In this document: piece by piece, positions 16,461 to 26,689 of the stretch
Layout: each line of letters starts with the position of its first letter
How positions within the stretch are numbered: the stretch's first letter is position 1
NCBI RefSeq assembly: GCF_003633715.1
Contig: NZ_RBIE01000003.1
Span: 55,964 to 119,963 of the forward strand
DNA from: Thermovibrio guaymasensis
GTDB taxonomy: Bacteria > Aquificota > Aquificia > Desulfurobacteriales > Desulfurobacteriaceae
DNA: 64,000 nt
Reading direction: 5' to 3'
Program-made: the position numbers and the translations under genes
The notes under the pieces: model-generated
What the model was told of the DNA's origin: nothing
The model's input: only the letters and a program-made list of their open reading frames with translations
The model's database searches: none

Positions 16461-17795
16461 ATGAAAGAGAATATTCTTGTTGTAAGAATAGGAAAGGAAT
16501 TCTTAGCAATAAAGGCTAAGAATATTAAATCCATAATCGAGGTAGATCAAAGAGACCTGAAAATAAACTCTTCCCTTTCTTCTCACACTTTAGGTTTTGT
16601 GAAACACTATAAAAATATCTACCCGCTAATATCCCCTAGTATTCTCTTTAATAAAAAGAACCCTTCTCTAGACAGTTTATTTGATAAAAATCGGGTTACA
16701 GTTGTTATCATACAGATTGATTCTAAAGCGTATGCCCTTCCAGTTACTCAGGTGATAACAATTGAAGAGGCTAAAAAAGTAGAAATAGAAAACAGTGAAG
16801 TTTCTGTTTTTGCTCTAAGAAACGGGTTTGTTGAAGAACTTAATGTTAAGATCTTTGAAAACTTAAAGGTTCCTTTTCTTAATCTGAAATCAGAGAGAGA
16901 GAAGCTAGAAAAGTCACAACAAAGGAAAAAGAGTTACTACCTTGAAGTAACCATAGAAGGTAAAAAATTTTGTATTGATGCAAGACTCGTAAGAAAAGTA
17001 GTAGAATTGGATTCTATTTCCGGCGTCCGTCTATCGGATCAAAAGTGGATAAGTGAGGTATATTCTGTAGGTGGAGAAGCTATTAAAGCAGGAAATCTCA
17101 AAAAACTTTTGGAAATTGAAGAAAAAACCAAAGAAAAGTTTCTTGTAATTCTTGAAAAAAACAAAAAAACATTTGCACTTGTGGTTGACAAAGTTGAGGA
17201 TATTATAGAAATTACAGAAGATAAAAAAACTAAAAGTTTTAAAAGTAATGACATTTTAAGTGATTTTATAAATACTAACAATGACGTTATCCCTTTAATT
17301 TCCTCTTCTTTTCTAGAGGAAATTCTTGAGAAGGAATCTACTGCAGTTCACAAAAAGGAGGAACATAAAAAAGAAAGCTCAGAAGAAGAAAATACTTATT
17401 TAATCGTTAAAATTGGTAATGTAAGAATAGGAATTGAGCTCAAAAATGTAAAAAAACTTGTACGCTCTGAAAATACTAGAGTAACAAGCTATAGGAACCT
17501 TGGAGGAATTGTTCAGGTGGGGCAAGAAATCTTCCCTATACTTAACATTGCCAATGAGCTTGACGAAAAAATTAGACTGGATTTGAAAAGAGCAGATTAC
17601 TTAATTGTAGAGAAAGATAACAGGAACATCGCTATCCCAATTTCCCAAGTTGAAGGATTAACGAAGACTTCCACAAGTCAAATTACTGGTTCTAATAAGA
17701 GAAACATCTTTTCAAAGGCAATTGTCGACGAAAATGGTGAAGCATTAAGCATTCTTAACACAGATTTATTACTAAGGAGAGCTTATGAGTCTTAA
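16461..17795 (+). CDS. triple CheW-domain adaptor protein
   Basis: Three CheW-like β-barrel domains in tandem, at about 1-145, 155-290 and 310-440. Each begins with a V-x-I-G/E-x-(K/R)-F-x-I-x-x strand and contains a VxGVxxVGGxxIPhLN-like strand block in degraded form (for example GGIVQVGQEIFPILNI in the third). Adaptors of this kind link receptors to CheA in arrays; a protein made of three copies could bridge several receptors. A charged linker rich in Lys and Glu (about 295-312) precedes domain three. It overlaps cheR by 11 nt. No CheA is encoded nearby, so the kinase partner must be elsewhere. Confidence 0.83.
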   Translation: MKENILVVRIGKEFLAIKAKNIKSIIEVDQRDLKINSSLSSHTLGFVKHYKNIYPLISPSILFNKKNPSLDSLFDKNRVTVVIIQIDSKAYALPVTQVITIEEAKKVEIENSEVSVFALRNGFVEELNVKIFENLKVPFLNLKSEREKLEKSQQRKKSYYLEVTIEGKKFCIDARLVRKVVELDSISGVRLSDQKWISEVYSVGGEAIKAGNLKKLLEIEEKTKEKFLVILEKNKKTFALVVDKVEDIIEITEDKKTKSFKSNDILSDFINTNNDVIPLISSSFLEEILEKESTAVHKKEEHKKESSEEENTYLIVKIGNVRIGIELKNVKKLVRSENTRVTSYRNLGGIVQVGQEIFPILNIANELDEKIRLDLKRADYLIVEKDNRNIAIPISQVEGLTKTSTSQITGSNKRNIFSKAIVDENGEALSILNTDLLLRRAYES

Positions 17796-18615
17796 GCCGA
17801 CTGAAAAAGAACTAAAATTGCTCTTTGATACCTTAACAAAAATATCTGGTATAACTTTTGATGAAAAAAAATTCAAGGACATCTATAAACATAAGCTCTC
17901 TGACTTTATTGAATCTTTGTCTTATTCTGATTTTAATAAATTTCTTTTGGATATTTCTTTAGGTAGAAACAAAAAGGTTCTAACTGAACTTATAAATAGA
18001 ATTACAATCAATGAAACCTACTTTTTCAGGGAATCTTATCAGTTTCAAGTTCTCATAGATTACTGTATACCTGAATTAGTGAAAAACAAGGTTACGGGCG
18101 AACCTATAAAAATTCTATGCGCTCCCTGTTCTTCAGGAGAAGAAGTTTACTCTATAATGATTTACCTTCTAGAAGAAGGGAAGTACATAGAACGGTACGA
18201 TTTTATGATTCTCGGAATAGACATTGATACAAATGTAATCAACAAAGCCAAGAAAGGAATTTACAGGTCCAGAAGTGTTCATAAACTAAACAAGGAGCTC
18301 CTTGAGAAATACTTCAAAAAGACTGCCGATAATAGATACCAAATTAAAAGATTTTTAAGGGAAAATGCAAATTTTCTTACAGTGAATATACTAGATAGGA
18401 ATAATATGCTAAAGCTTGGAAAATTTAATATCATACTTTCTCGCAATATGTTAATTTACTTCGACCAAAAAAACAGAGAACAGGTGATAAAAACATTTTA
18501 TGAAATGCTTAATCCAAAAGGGTTCCTTTTCCTTGGACATGCGGAAAATATTAATGTCCCAGATATGTTTGAAGTTGTACGTTTTGGAAACAATTTCTTC
18601 TATAGGAAAAGGTAG
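17785..18615 (+). CDS. cheR: CheR-type protein-glutamate methyltransferase
   Basis: SAM-dependent methyltransferase for receptor glutamates, 276 residues. An N-terminal all-helical CheR_N region is followed by RITINETYFFRE. The SAM-binding loop is ILCAPCSSGEEVYSI, and the later IILSRNMLIYFD matches the CheR active-site segment. No TPR or β-subdomain pentapeptide-binding tail is obvious. It overlaps the triple-CheW gene and converges on cheB, so the methylation and demethylation enzymes sit side by side on opposite strands with only 11 nt between their stops. Confidence 0.93.
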   Translation: MSLKPTEKELKLLFDTLTKISGITFDEKKFKDIYKHKLSDFIESLSYSDFNKFLLDISLGRNKKVLTELINRITINETYFFRESYQFQVLIDYCIPELVKNKVTGEPIKILCAPCSSGEEVYSIMIYLLEEGKYIERYDFMILGIDIDTNVINKAKKGIYRSRSVHKLNKELLEKYFKKTADNRYQIKRFLRENANFLTVNILDRNNMLKLGKFNIILSRNMLIYFDQKNREQVIKTFYEMLNPKGFLFLGHAENINVPDMFEVVRFGNNFFYRKR

Positions 18616-18626
18616 AAACTTTAAAT

Positions 18627-20023
<1,397 letters not shown>

Positions 20024-20076
20024 CTTACATAAAGCTATTGGCATAACCCTAAAGTTATTTTAAATTTCTCTTTTCA

Positions 20077-21276
20077 TTAATTAATTTCAACATAATTCAC
20101 TTTTGTTGGTAAATAAACTAAACCGGTAAAGAATTCTTTCTTAAAGCCTGCTACCTCAAATGAACAAGCGTTATCTATCCAGTGGTAACACCTTTGAGAA
20201 TGAACCTCACCTTCATGGACTGCAACTGTTATAGTATACTTTCCAGGTCCTAAATTAACGGGCAATTTAAATTTGACTTCATACTTTTTTCCCTTTTTAA
20301 GTCTTATTTTTTTCTTTAAATGAAAAGTGTTTGTTCCGAATATATCTTGACCAAACTTATCCCTTATGAGAATTCCAACAGTTGCATTTTCAATATCTTT
20401 GTAAGCAAATAACTTAATCCTTACTTCTGCTTCTTCACCGCTACTTACTGTGTTGCTATTTGAGTTTGCTCCCTTAAATTCAACTTCTTCAATTTTAACT
20501 TCAAAAGTTCCATAAGACTCTTTTTTCTCTATATCAAACTTTACCCCTTCTTCATCGTTCATTTTAGCTATTAAAAAGTTATACCTATTAATAACTTTCT
20601 CTGGACTCCCTTCTTCAAGAACTTCACCTTTATGAAGAAGAATTGCTCTATCACACAAAATTTTAACTGCATTAAGGTCATGAGAAACAAAAATTATTGA
20701 CCCTCCTTTCTCCTTAAACTCCTTAATTCTTCTCATACACTTCTGTTGAAAGTGTGCATCTCCCACCGATAAAGCTTCATCAACAACGAAACAATCAGGA
20801 TCTGCATGGATAGCTATTGAAAAGGCCAACCTCATTACCATTCCAGAGGAATAGGTCTTGAGAGGCTCAAATATGAAATCTCCCAGCTCAGAAAACTCTA
20901 TTATCCTCTCCAGCTTACTACTTATTTCCTCTTTCTCCATTCCTAAGAGCATTCCATTCAGATAGATATTCTCAAGTCCCGTCATCTCAAAGTTAAATCC
21001 AGTCCCCAGCTCTAAAAGGCCGGTAATCCTACCGTCTACTTTTACCGTTCCTTCATCTGGAAGAATAACTCCAGTTAAGATTTTAAGGAGAGTTGATTTT
21101 CCTGCACCGTTGGGCCCTATTATCCCCAAAACCTCTCCTTCTTGAACCGTAAAAGAAACTCCCTTAAGAGCTTCATAGATACTATGATACTTCCTTTTAA
21201 AGAGAATCTCTTTTAACCTATCTGACGGTTTCTTATAAAGCTTAAACCTCTTCCTTAAGTCTTTAACCTCAACCAT
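20077..21276 (-). CDS. wzt: polysaccharide ABC exporter ATPase, Wzt type with C-terminal glycan-binding domain
   Basis: Energises export of a finished polysaccharide across the inner membrane. ATPase domain about 1-240: Walker A GPNGAGKST, an unusual-looking but family-typical signature YSSGM, Walker B CFVVDEAL, and switch VSHDL. The extra 150-residue β-rich C-terminal domain (from about 250) is the Wzt-C type that recognises the capped non-reducing end of the glycan. It follows the permease gene by one nucleotide and is the last gene of a six-gene operon that begins with a type I secretion system. Confidence 0.92.
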   Translation of the reverse strand: MVEVKDLRKRFKLYKKPSDRLKEILFKRKYHSIYEALKGVSFTVQEGEVLGIIGPNGAGKSTLLKILTGVILPDEGTVKVDGRITGLLELGTGFNFEMTGLENIYLNGMLLGMEKEEISSKLERIIEFSELGDFIFEPLKTYSSGMVMRLAFSIAIHADPDCFVVDEALSVGDAHFQQKCMRRIKEFKEKGGSIIFVSHDLNAVKILCDRAILLHKGEVLEEGSPEKVINRYNFLIAKMNDEEGVKFDIEKKESYGTFEVKIEEVEFKGANSNSNTVSSGEEAEVRIKLFAYKDIENATVGILIRDKFGQDIFGTNTFHLKKKIRLKKGKKYEVKFKLPVNLGPGKYTITVAVHEGEVHSQRCYHWIDNACSFEVAGFKKEFFTGLVYLPTKVNYVEIN

Positions 21277-21277
21277 C

Positions 21278-22048
21278 CTATAAGAAGTCTCTCACATCCT
21301 TTTCTAGTTTTTTAAAAATAAAAATAGCTAAACCAAGTAAAAACAGTGAGAAAACAGATACAAAAATGAAAGTTTCAAAATTTAACTGCTCTCTTACTAC
21401 AAAACTCTTTTGATAAACCTGAATGAAAGCATAGGCCGGATTTAAATTGACAATTTCTTTTACTTTCTCCGGAAGTATTGATTCAACGTAAACTATAGGA
21501 GTAAACCAAAACCATATCTGCATAATTACATTTACAATTTCCCGAATATCTCTTATAAAAACATTCAAAGTTGCTAAAATCAAACCTAGACTATACGCAA
21601 AAACCTGTTGAACAACATATGCTACAGGCACAATAACAACTGATGAACTTGGCTCAATCCCGAGGATAAAAAGAACGCAAAGTAAAATTCCCATACCAAT
21701 TACAAATGTTATAGATTCAAAAATTGCAACAGTAAGAGGCAGCAAAGGTAGAGAAATAGGAACCTTCGTTATTATATGTCTCATTTCAATAAATACATTT
21801 GATGATCTCACTACAGTATTTGAGAAAGCATTCCACGGTATTAATCCTGAAGCAAGATATAGGCCGTAGCTGTAAGTTGTTGGTATTCCTTTAATCTTCG
21901 CTCCCATTACCTTTGAGAATATAACTGTGTAAATAAAAATATTGATTGCAGGCCAAAGGAAAGACCACCAGATACCCAAAACTGAGCCGACGTACCTCTC
22001 CTTAAAGTCCCTCTTTACAAGTTCTATTAGAAATTTCAATCTCTGCAT
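21278..22048 (-). CDS. wzm: polysaccharide ABC exporter permease, Wzm type
   Basis: Inner-membrane ABC-2 permease with six hydrophobic helices, partner of the Wzt ATPase next to it. The N-terminal LVKRDFKERYVGSVLGIWWSFLWP segment is the conserved start of this family. A longer frame reaches a TTG at 22075, but I chose ATG 22048 because the protein then starts just before the conserved segment. Either way the gene overlaps the end of the TolC-like gene by more than 40 nt, an unusually long overlap joining the secretion and glycan-export halves of the operon. Confidence 0.88.
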   Translation of the reverse strand: MQRLKFLIELVKRDFKERYVGSVLGIWWSFLWPAINIFIYTVIFSKVMGAKIKGIPTTYSYGLYLASGLIPWNAFSNTVVRSSNVFIEMRHIITKVPISLPLLPLTVAIFESITFVIGMGILLCVLFILGIEPSSSVVIVPVAYVVQQVFAYSLGLILATLNVFIRDIREIVNVIMQIWFWFTPIVYVESILPEKVKEIVNLNPAYAFIQVYQKSFVVREQLNFETFIFVSVFSLFLLGLAIFIFKKLEKDVRDFL

Positions 22049-23333
22049 TTTCCCATTTAAACCATGAATTAGCAAATCTAAGATTGTCTTCTGTTAGGTT
22101 AGCCGTTAAATAAAGGACTTCAAGGTAAGCTGTCAAGCCTTTATGTACCTCCTCAATGGCAGAAAGTCTGTCCTTTAAGTAAGACTCTTTACTGTTGAGA
22201 AGGTCAAATACTGTTTTAGCTCCAAGCTTTAATCCTTCTCTATTTAAGGCTATCAACTTTTCATCAATTCTTAGTTTTTCTTTTAAATACTTAAGGTTCT
22301 CGGTGGCTTTTCTTAACCTTTCCAAACTGTCCTCAAGCTGAGTTCTCTTTTCCCGTAAGGTGTTTTCTCTCTCTGCTATTGCAGCTCTCTCAAGGGCAAG
22401 GGCTTCTAGTTTCTGGGCTGTTATCAATCCTCCTTGATACAGGGGAAAGTCAACGGTTATAGCTGCCCTCTTATCCTTTGAAGCCACCGATACTGCTGAA
22501 CTAGAGGTATAACTGTAACTGAACGATAAGTCAACCTTAGGGTACCTATTGTATGACCTTACATCTATTTCGCTTCTGGCTATTTTAATATTCTCTTCAG
22601 CAATTCTTACCTCAAAATTATTTGCTATATCACCCTTAAGCTCCTCAGCTTTATTGAGGAACGGTTCTAGGGAATCAATTAAATTTAAAGTAGGCTTACT
22701 TTTAAGTTTACCAACTATCAGTTCTAAGTTTTTTAAAGTACTGTCAGCTTCAATTTCCGATTCTCTTAAACCAAATTTCGCATCCTGATATGACTTCTCA
22801 ATATTGAATAAAGTATCCTGCGTTTCCTTCTTTCTCTTAATGAGTTCTTCTACTCTCTTAAGCCTTTCAAACTCAAGATTAATTAACTTACTATACAGTA
22901 ATTTTTTTGTTTTTGAATAACTTAAATGCAAAAGAGTAGTTACTACCAAATATTTAATGTACTGTTTCTCTTGTTGTACTTTAAGTTCATCTACTTTACT
23001 GTAAAGTTCACTCTGTTCAATTTTAGCCTTAATCTCCGGATGATAAACAGGTTGTCTCAGGACCAGGTAATAGTACTTTAAAGTTCGTCTTACTTCGCTT
23101 GAGTAGTAAGGCTTGTACTCCTGCCATCCAAAGTAAGTACTTATTGAAAATTGAGGTCTCCTCTGAGCCCTAAACTGTTCAGTTCTGTACTTATCGGCTT
23201 CCTTACGATAGAGCAGGGAAGTTAGCTTATAGTCTTTCTGCTCTGCTATCTTTAAAAGATTTTCTAAAGTATTAGCTTCTGCGTTAAAGAGGAAAACTAA
23301 AACTATAGCCAAGGAAGCTACAACTCTGATCAT
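22002..23333 (-). CDS. TolC-family outer-membrane efflux/secretion channel
   Basis: 443 residues with a cleavable signal peptide (VVASLAIVLVFLFNAEA) followed by two long α-helical coiled-coil halves and β-strand segments, as in TolC. In the second half the KVDLSFSYSYTSS strand and the AITVDFPLYQGGL motif are the usual outer-membrane efflux-protein signature. It completes the type I secretion machine with the HlyD and ABC genes directly upstream, overlapping the HlyD gene by 1 nt. Its 3' end runs into the Wzm gene. Confidence 0.92.
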   Translation of the reverse strand: MIRVVASLAIVLVFLFNAEANTLENLLKIAEQKDYKLTSLLYRKEADKYRTEQFRAQRRPQFSISTYFGWQEYKPYYSSEVRRTLKYYYLVLRQPVYHPEIKAKIEQSELYSKVDELKVQQEKQYIKYLVVTTLLHLSYSKTKKLLYSKLINLEFERLKRVEELIKRKKETQDTLFNIEKSYQDAKFGLRESEIEADSTLKNLELIVGKLKSKPTLNLIDSLEPFLNKAEELKGDIANNFEVRIAEENIKIARSEIDVRSYNRYPKVDLSFSYSYTSSSAVSVASKDKRAAITVDFPLYQGGLITAQKLEALALERAAIAERENTLREKRTQLEDSLERLRKATENLKYLKEKLRIDEKLIALNREGLKLGAKTVFDLLNSKESYLKDRLSAIEEVHKGLTAYLEVLYLTANLTEDNLRFANSWFKWENAEIEISNRTCKEGL

Positions 23334-24640
23334 TAACTTGCCCTGAATGCCGATTTTATAAGAATTATTAGAGGTTGTATTAGGTACTCAATCGGAGAAA
23401 GTCTTTCGGCCTTTATGTAGGCAACGGCTGGCATCCCTGGGACTAGAATAAAACCATTATCCCTTAGCTGTTTCTTCCCCTTTTCGGTTAAAACTATATG
23501 AGCTTCGTAGTATTCTAACCTTCTATCCTTCTCATCTGGAAGGGTATCGTCGGAAATGTAGGATACTTTTCCCTCAACTGATGTGGCAGCTATGCTTAGG
23601 AAGGAAGGGAATTGTAAGTCGACCATTTGACCTACGTGAACTTTGTCCCTATCCTTTGGAAAGACTTTAGCCATAATAAATATGGATTCTTTTTTCGGAA
23701 CGATATACATAAGAATATCTCCTGGCTTTACAACCTCTCCCTTAGAGTAAACCTTTAGGCCAATAACCTGTCCAGAACAGGGAGCTTTTATTACGGTCTT
23801 TCTTACTCTTTCTGTTGCATATTTTAGTTTAGGTCTAATTTCATCAAGTTTTGAAAGGACTTCCTCAAGCTCTTGAGTAACCTTGCTTTTATAACTTTTT
23901 AACTGTAGAGAGATTTGCTTCTTATACTCTGAAACCTGAGCGTTAAGCTGTTTTATTTGAGTTTTTATATCCTCAATCTCAGATATTACTCTATCCCTAT
24001 CCCTTTCAAGGTCAAGAAGTCTATAATTGTTAACAAGACCTTTTTCAACTAAATACCTCTGTTCTTCAATTTCATTCCTATAACTATTTAAAAGATTTAT
24101 CTTTACATATAGTATCTCATTAAGGCCTTTAATTCTAGCTTCGGTTTGAGCTATCTTCTCTTTTAGGACTGATATCTGTTGATTCAGTTCATCTCTTCTC
24201 TTTTTAAAGAGTTCTTCCTGTACCTTTCTTACTTTTTCCTTAAGCTTACTATCTTTGAGATTCAAAAACTCTTTACTAAACAAGATTTTGCTTAAACCCT
24301 TTTTTTCAGATATTAACCTGTCCCTTTTCCCCAGCAAGTTATAATACTCAGCGTTTAAAACACTGTAATTCGTTCTCTGTTCAAGTTTTTCAAGTTCAAT
24401 TAAAGGTTCCCCTTCTTCTACGAAATCTCCTTCCTTAACAAAAACTCTACTTACGTTTCCCCATTCTTTGTACTGAACAGGCTTTTTAAAAGTCTCAATA
24501 ACAACTTTACCAGGAGCTATTACGTAGGTTTCAATCTTTGAAAAGAATCCCCACACGACAACAACGGTAAAGGCAATACCGATAGTAAATAACCCCAAAA
24601 GTATGTACTTATTCTCTCCAAAGTCCTTTCTTTCTCTCAA
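23333..24640 (-). CDS. type I secretion membrane-fusion protein, HlyD/PrsE family
   Basis: Periplasmic adaptor of 435 residues. One N-terminal membrane helix (YILLGLFTIGIAFTVVVVWGFF), a split lipoyl half-motif before and after a very long coiled-coil hairpin (about 85-290), then a β-barrel and the PGMPAVAYIK end typical of HlyD/PrsE. It joins the ABC transporter in the inner membrane to the TolC-like channel. Overlaps both neighbours by 1-4 nt, so all three subunits are made from one coupled message. Confidence 0.94.
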   Translation of the reverse strand: MRERKDFGENKYILLGLFTIGIAFTVVVVWGFFSKIETYVIAPGKVVIETFKKPVQYKEWGNVSRVFVKEGDFVEEGEPLIELEKLEQRTNYSVLNAEYYNLLGKRDRLISEKKGLSKILFSKEFLNLKDSKLKEKVRKVQEELFKKRRDELNQQISVLKEKIAQTEARIKGLNEILYVKINLLNSYRNEIEEQRYLVEKGLVNNYRLLDLERDRDRVISEIEDIKTQIKQLNAQVSEYKKQISLQLKSYKSKVTQELEEVLSKLDEIRPKLKYATERVRKTVIKAPCSGQVIGLKVYSKGEVVKPGDILMYIVPKKESIFIMAKVFPKDRDKVHVGQMVDLQFPSFLSIAATSVEGKVSYISDDTLPDEKDRRLEYYEAHIVLTEKGKKQLRDNGFILVPGMPAVAYIKAERLSPIEYLIQPLIILIKSAFRAS

Positions 24641-26355
24641 TTGATGTTCCCCTTTGGAGCTCTCAACATCTCAAGAATCTTCCTTGCATCTCCATAGGCT
24701 GCAAGTTTGCCATCCTTCAAGAAAGCTATCTTATCGGCTATATCAAGGATGTTAACTTTATGGGAAACAACAATCGTTGTAACTTTCCTTTTCTTTAACT
24801 CCCAAAGAGCGTTCATAAGTGCCCTTTCTCCTGCATCATCAAGATTTGAGTTAGGTTCATCAAGAACAACTATTCTCGGATTTCCGTAAAGGGCCCTTGC
24901 AAGCCCAATCCTCTGCCTTTGGCCCCCTGAGAGGGTGATTCCTCCAGGCCCAATGTAAGTATTGTATCCTTCGGGAAGTTTAAGAATCATTTCATGGGCT
25001 CCTGCGAGGATTGAGGCTTCAAGGACTTTATCCGGATCTACCTTCTCAAACCTTGCTATATTCTCAGCAACAGTTCCTTCAAAAAGTTCAATATCCTGAG
25101 GGAGATAGCCTACAAATTTCCCCAAGTACTCCCTATCCCACTGTTTTATATCTGCTCCGTCTATTAGAACTTCTCCACTAACAGGAGGCCATATCCCTAG
25201 AATTGTTCTCACTAGAGAACTCTTACCTGCTCCACTTGGTCCTATAACCGCAACGAGCTCTCCCGGATTGATCCTAAAAGTTACGTTCGTTAAAACAGGC
25301 TCTTTTGAATCTGGAGGAATTACGACAACGTGAGCTAATGTTATTTCCCCTTTCGGCTCAGGAAGTTTCATTACCTCTTTCTTTTCCTCAAACTCACTCA
25401 AGAGCTGATTTAACCTCTTATAAGCAAGCCTTGCTGAAGAAAAGTTCCTCCAGGTATTTACGAGCATATCCACCGGCGCAAGGACTCTTCCAAGAAGAAT
25501 TGCACCTGCAACGATCATTCCTCCCGTAATCTGAAGGTTTATAGCAAGGTAACCGCCGAGTCCGTAAATTAGAGATTGGAACATTATCCTTAAGGTCCTA
25601 GTTAAGTTACTCCAAGTTCCAGCCTTATCGTTTGCTTCCTGAAGGGCCTTTAAGTGCCTATCGTGAATTTCCCTCCATTTTCTGTATATCCTCCCCCTCA
25701 TTCCCATTGATTCAACAACTTCAACGTTCTGCAGGACGTGGTTCATAAACCTGTTACTTCTTATCTGAAGGTCATTTACCCGTTTTAAACTCTCCTTAGT
25801 TGTTAATTCGTTTAATAGCGTAATAAAGGAAACAACAGCCATTACTCCAAGAGCCCAGTACCCGTAGTAGGGGTGAAACACAAACATAACTGCCAGGTAT
25901 ACCGGAACCCAAGGAATATCAAAGAAAGCCAAGATTGTCGGACCGGTTAAAAACTGCTTAATCTGATTGAAGTCGTTTATAGGTTGAGCTGTAGCCTTTG
26001 TCGGGTGTTTTAGGGCAAAGTCCAGAGTAGCATTGATAATCTTTTTATCGTAAAAAGAATCAAGTTTACTGTTTACCCGTACTAAGATTCTTGACCTTAT
26101 TAACTGTAAAATTCCCCAAATTCCGTAAAGGAAAACAATAATAGCAGTTATAAAGATTAAAGACTCAACGCTCCTGCTTGGAACAACTATGTCGTAAACT
26201 GCAAGCATGTAAATAGCAGGCAGAAGCATCAGCACATTGATAAATAGACTAAGGAAAGCAGTAAAAATAAAAGAGCGCCTTGAGAGTTTCAGAAATTCTC
26301 TTAATATATTTACTTGTTCTTCCTTATTGTTTCCTTTTAAACGGATTATTTTCAA
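24637..26355 (-). CDS. type I secretion ABC transporter, PrsD/AprD type
   Basis: Half-size exporter, 572 residues: a membrane domain (about 30-310) and an ATPase. Walker A is IGPSGAGKSS (371-380), with signature LSGGQRQRIGLARALYG and Walker B IVVLDEPNSNLDD. There is no N-terminal C39 peptidase or peptidase-like domain. It therefore belongs to the PrsD/AprD group, which exports RTX proteins by an uncleaved C-terminal signal. The obvious cargo is the RTX/DUF4214 protein encoded a few kilobases away. The DUF6447-like gene lies 11 nt upstream in the same operon. Confidence 0.95.
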   Translation of the reverse strand: MKIIRLKGNNKEEQVNILREFLKLSRRSFIFTAFLSLFINVLMLLPAIYMLAVYDIVVPSRSVESLIFITAIIVFLYGIWGILQLIRSRILVRVNSKLDSFYDKKIINATLDFALKHPTKATAQPINDFNQIKQFLTGPTILAFFDIPWVPVYLAVMFVFHPYYGYWALGVMAVVSFITLLNELTTKESLKRVNDLQIRSNRFMNHVLQNVEVVESMGMRGRIYRKWREIHDRHLKALQEANDKAGTWSNLTRTLRIMFQSLIYGLGGYLAINLQITGGMIVAGAILLGRVLAPVDMLVNTWRNFSSARLAYKRLNQLLSEFEEKKEVMKLPEPKGEITLAHVVVIPPDSKEPVLTNVTFRINPGELVAVIGPSGAGKSSLVRTILGIWPPVSGEVLIDGADIKQWDREYLGKFVGYLPQDIELFEGTVAENIARFEKVDPDKVLEASILAGAHEMILKLPEGYNTYIGPGGITLSGGQRQRIGLARALYGNPRIVVLDEPNSNLDDAGERALMNALWELKKRKVTTIVVSHKVNILDIADKIAFLKDGKLAAYGDARKILEMLRAPKGNIN

Positions 26356-26366
26356 CTTTTAACCTT

Positions 26367-26591
26367 TTATTCAAAACTTATTTTCTCGCTGGAATCCCCT
26401 TTTTCCAGCTTTGAAAGAATAGCCTGAAGTTGCTGGAAGTAAAAATTCTTTGCTGCTAAATTAACTTTTATTTGGTTTTGCAATCTTAGTAGTTCATTAT
26501 CAACAAATTTAATTGAATTGATTAAATCAACAGCTTCCTTCGGAAGCTTTTCAATTTCGTACTTCTTTCCGTTAATAATAACTTCGGCCAT
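26367..26591 (-). CDS. small DUF6447-like protein of type I secretion operon
   Basis: 74 residues if started at ATG 26591, which has AAGGAGG 8 nt ahead; a longer frame to 26636 would start inside the promoter. The sequence (VIINGKKYEIEKLPKEA, then FVDNELLRLQNQIKVNLAAKNFY) resembles the DUF6447 family, small proteins often seen beside RTX exporters. It looks like a short β-hairpin plus a coiled-coil helix. Function unknown. As first gene of the operon it may be a cofactor or chaperone of the secreted RTX protein, which is a guess from position. Confidence 0.75.
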   Translation of the reverse strand: MAEVIINGKKYEIEKLPKEAVDLINSIKFVDNELLRLQNQIKVNLAAKNFYFQQLQAILSKLEKGDSSEKISFE

Positions 26592-26623
26592 CCTCGAATC
26601 CTCCTTGCTAAAAATTCTAACTA

Positions 26624-26652
26624 ATTCTAAAATCACTGATAGAATATGTCAA
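26624..26652 (-). promoter_or_regulatory. sigma70-type promoter of the secretion/export operon
   Basis: On the minus strand: TTGACA (26647-26652), a 17-nt spacer, then TAGAAT (26624-26629). The predicted start of transcription is near 26617. It lies just ahead of the AAGGAGG and ATG of the first operon gene, and upstream of the divergent glycosyltransferase. Confidence 0.8.
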
Positions 26653-26689
26653 GCTAAATACCAAGTATTCTGGTCTGGGAGGAATAGTA

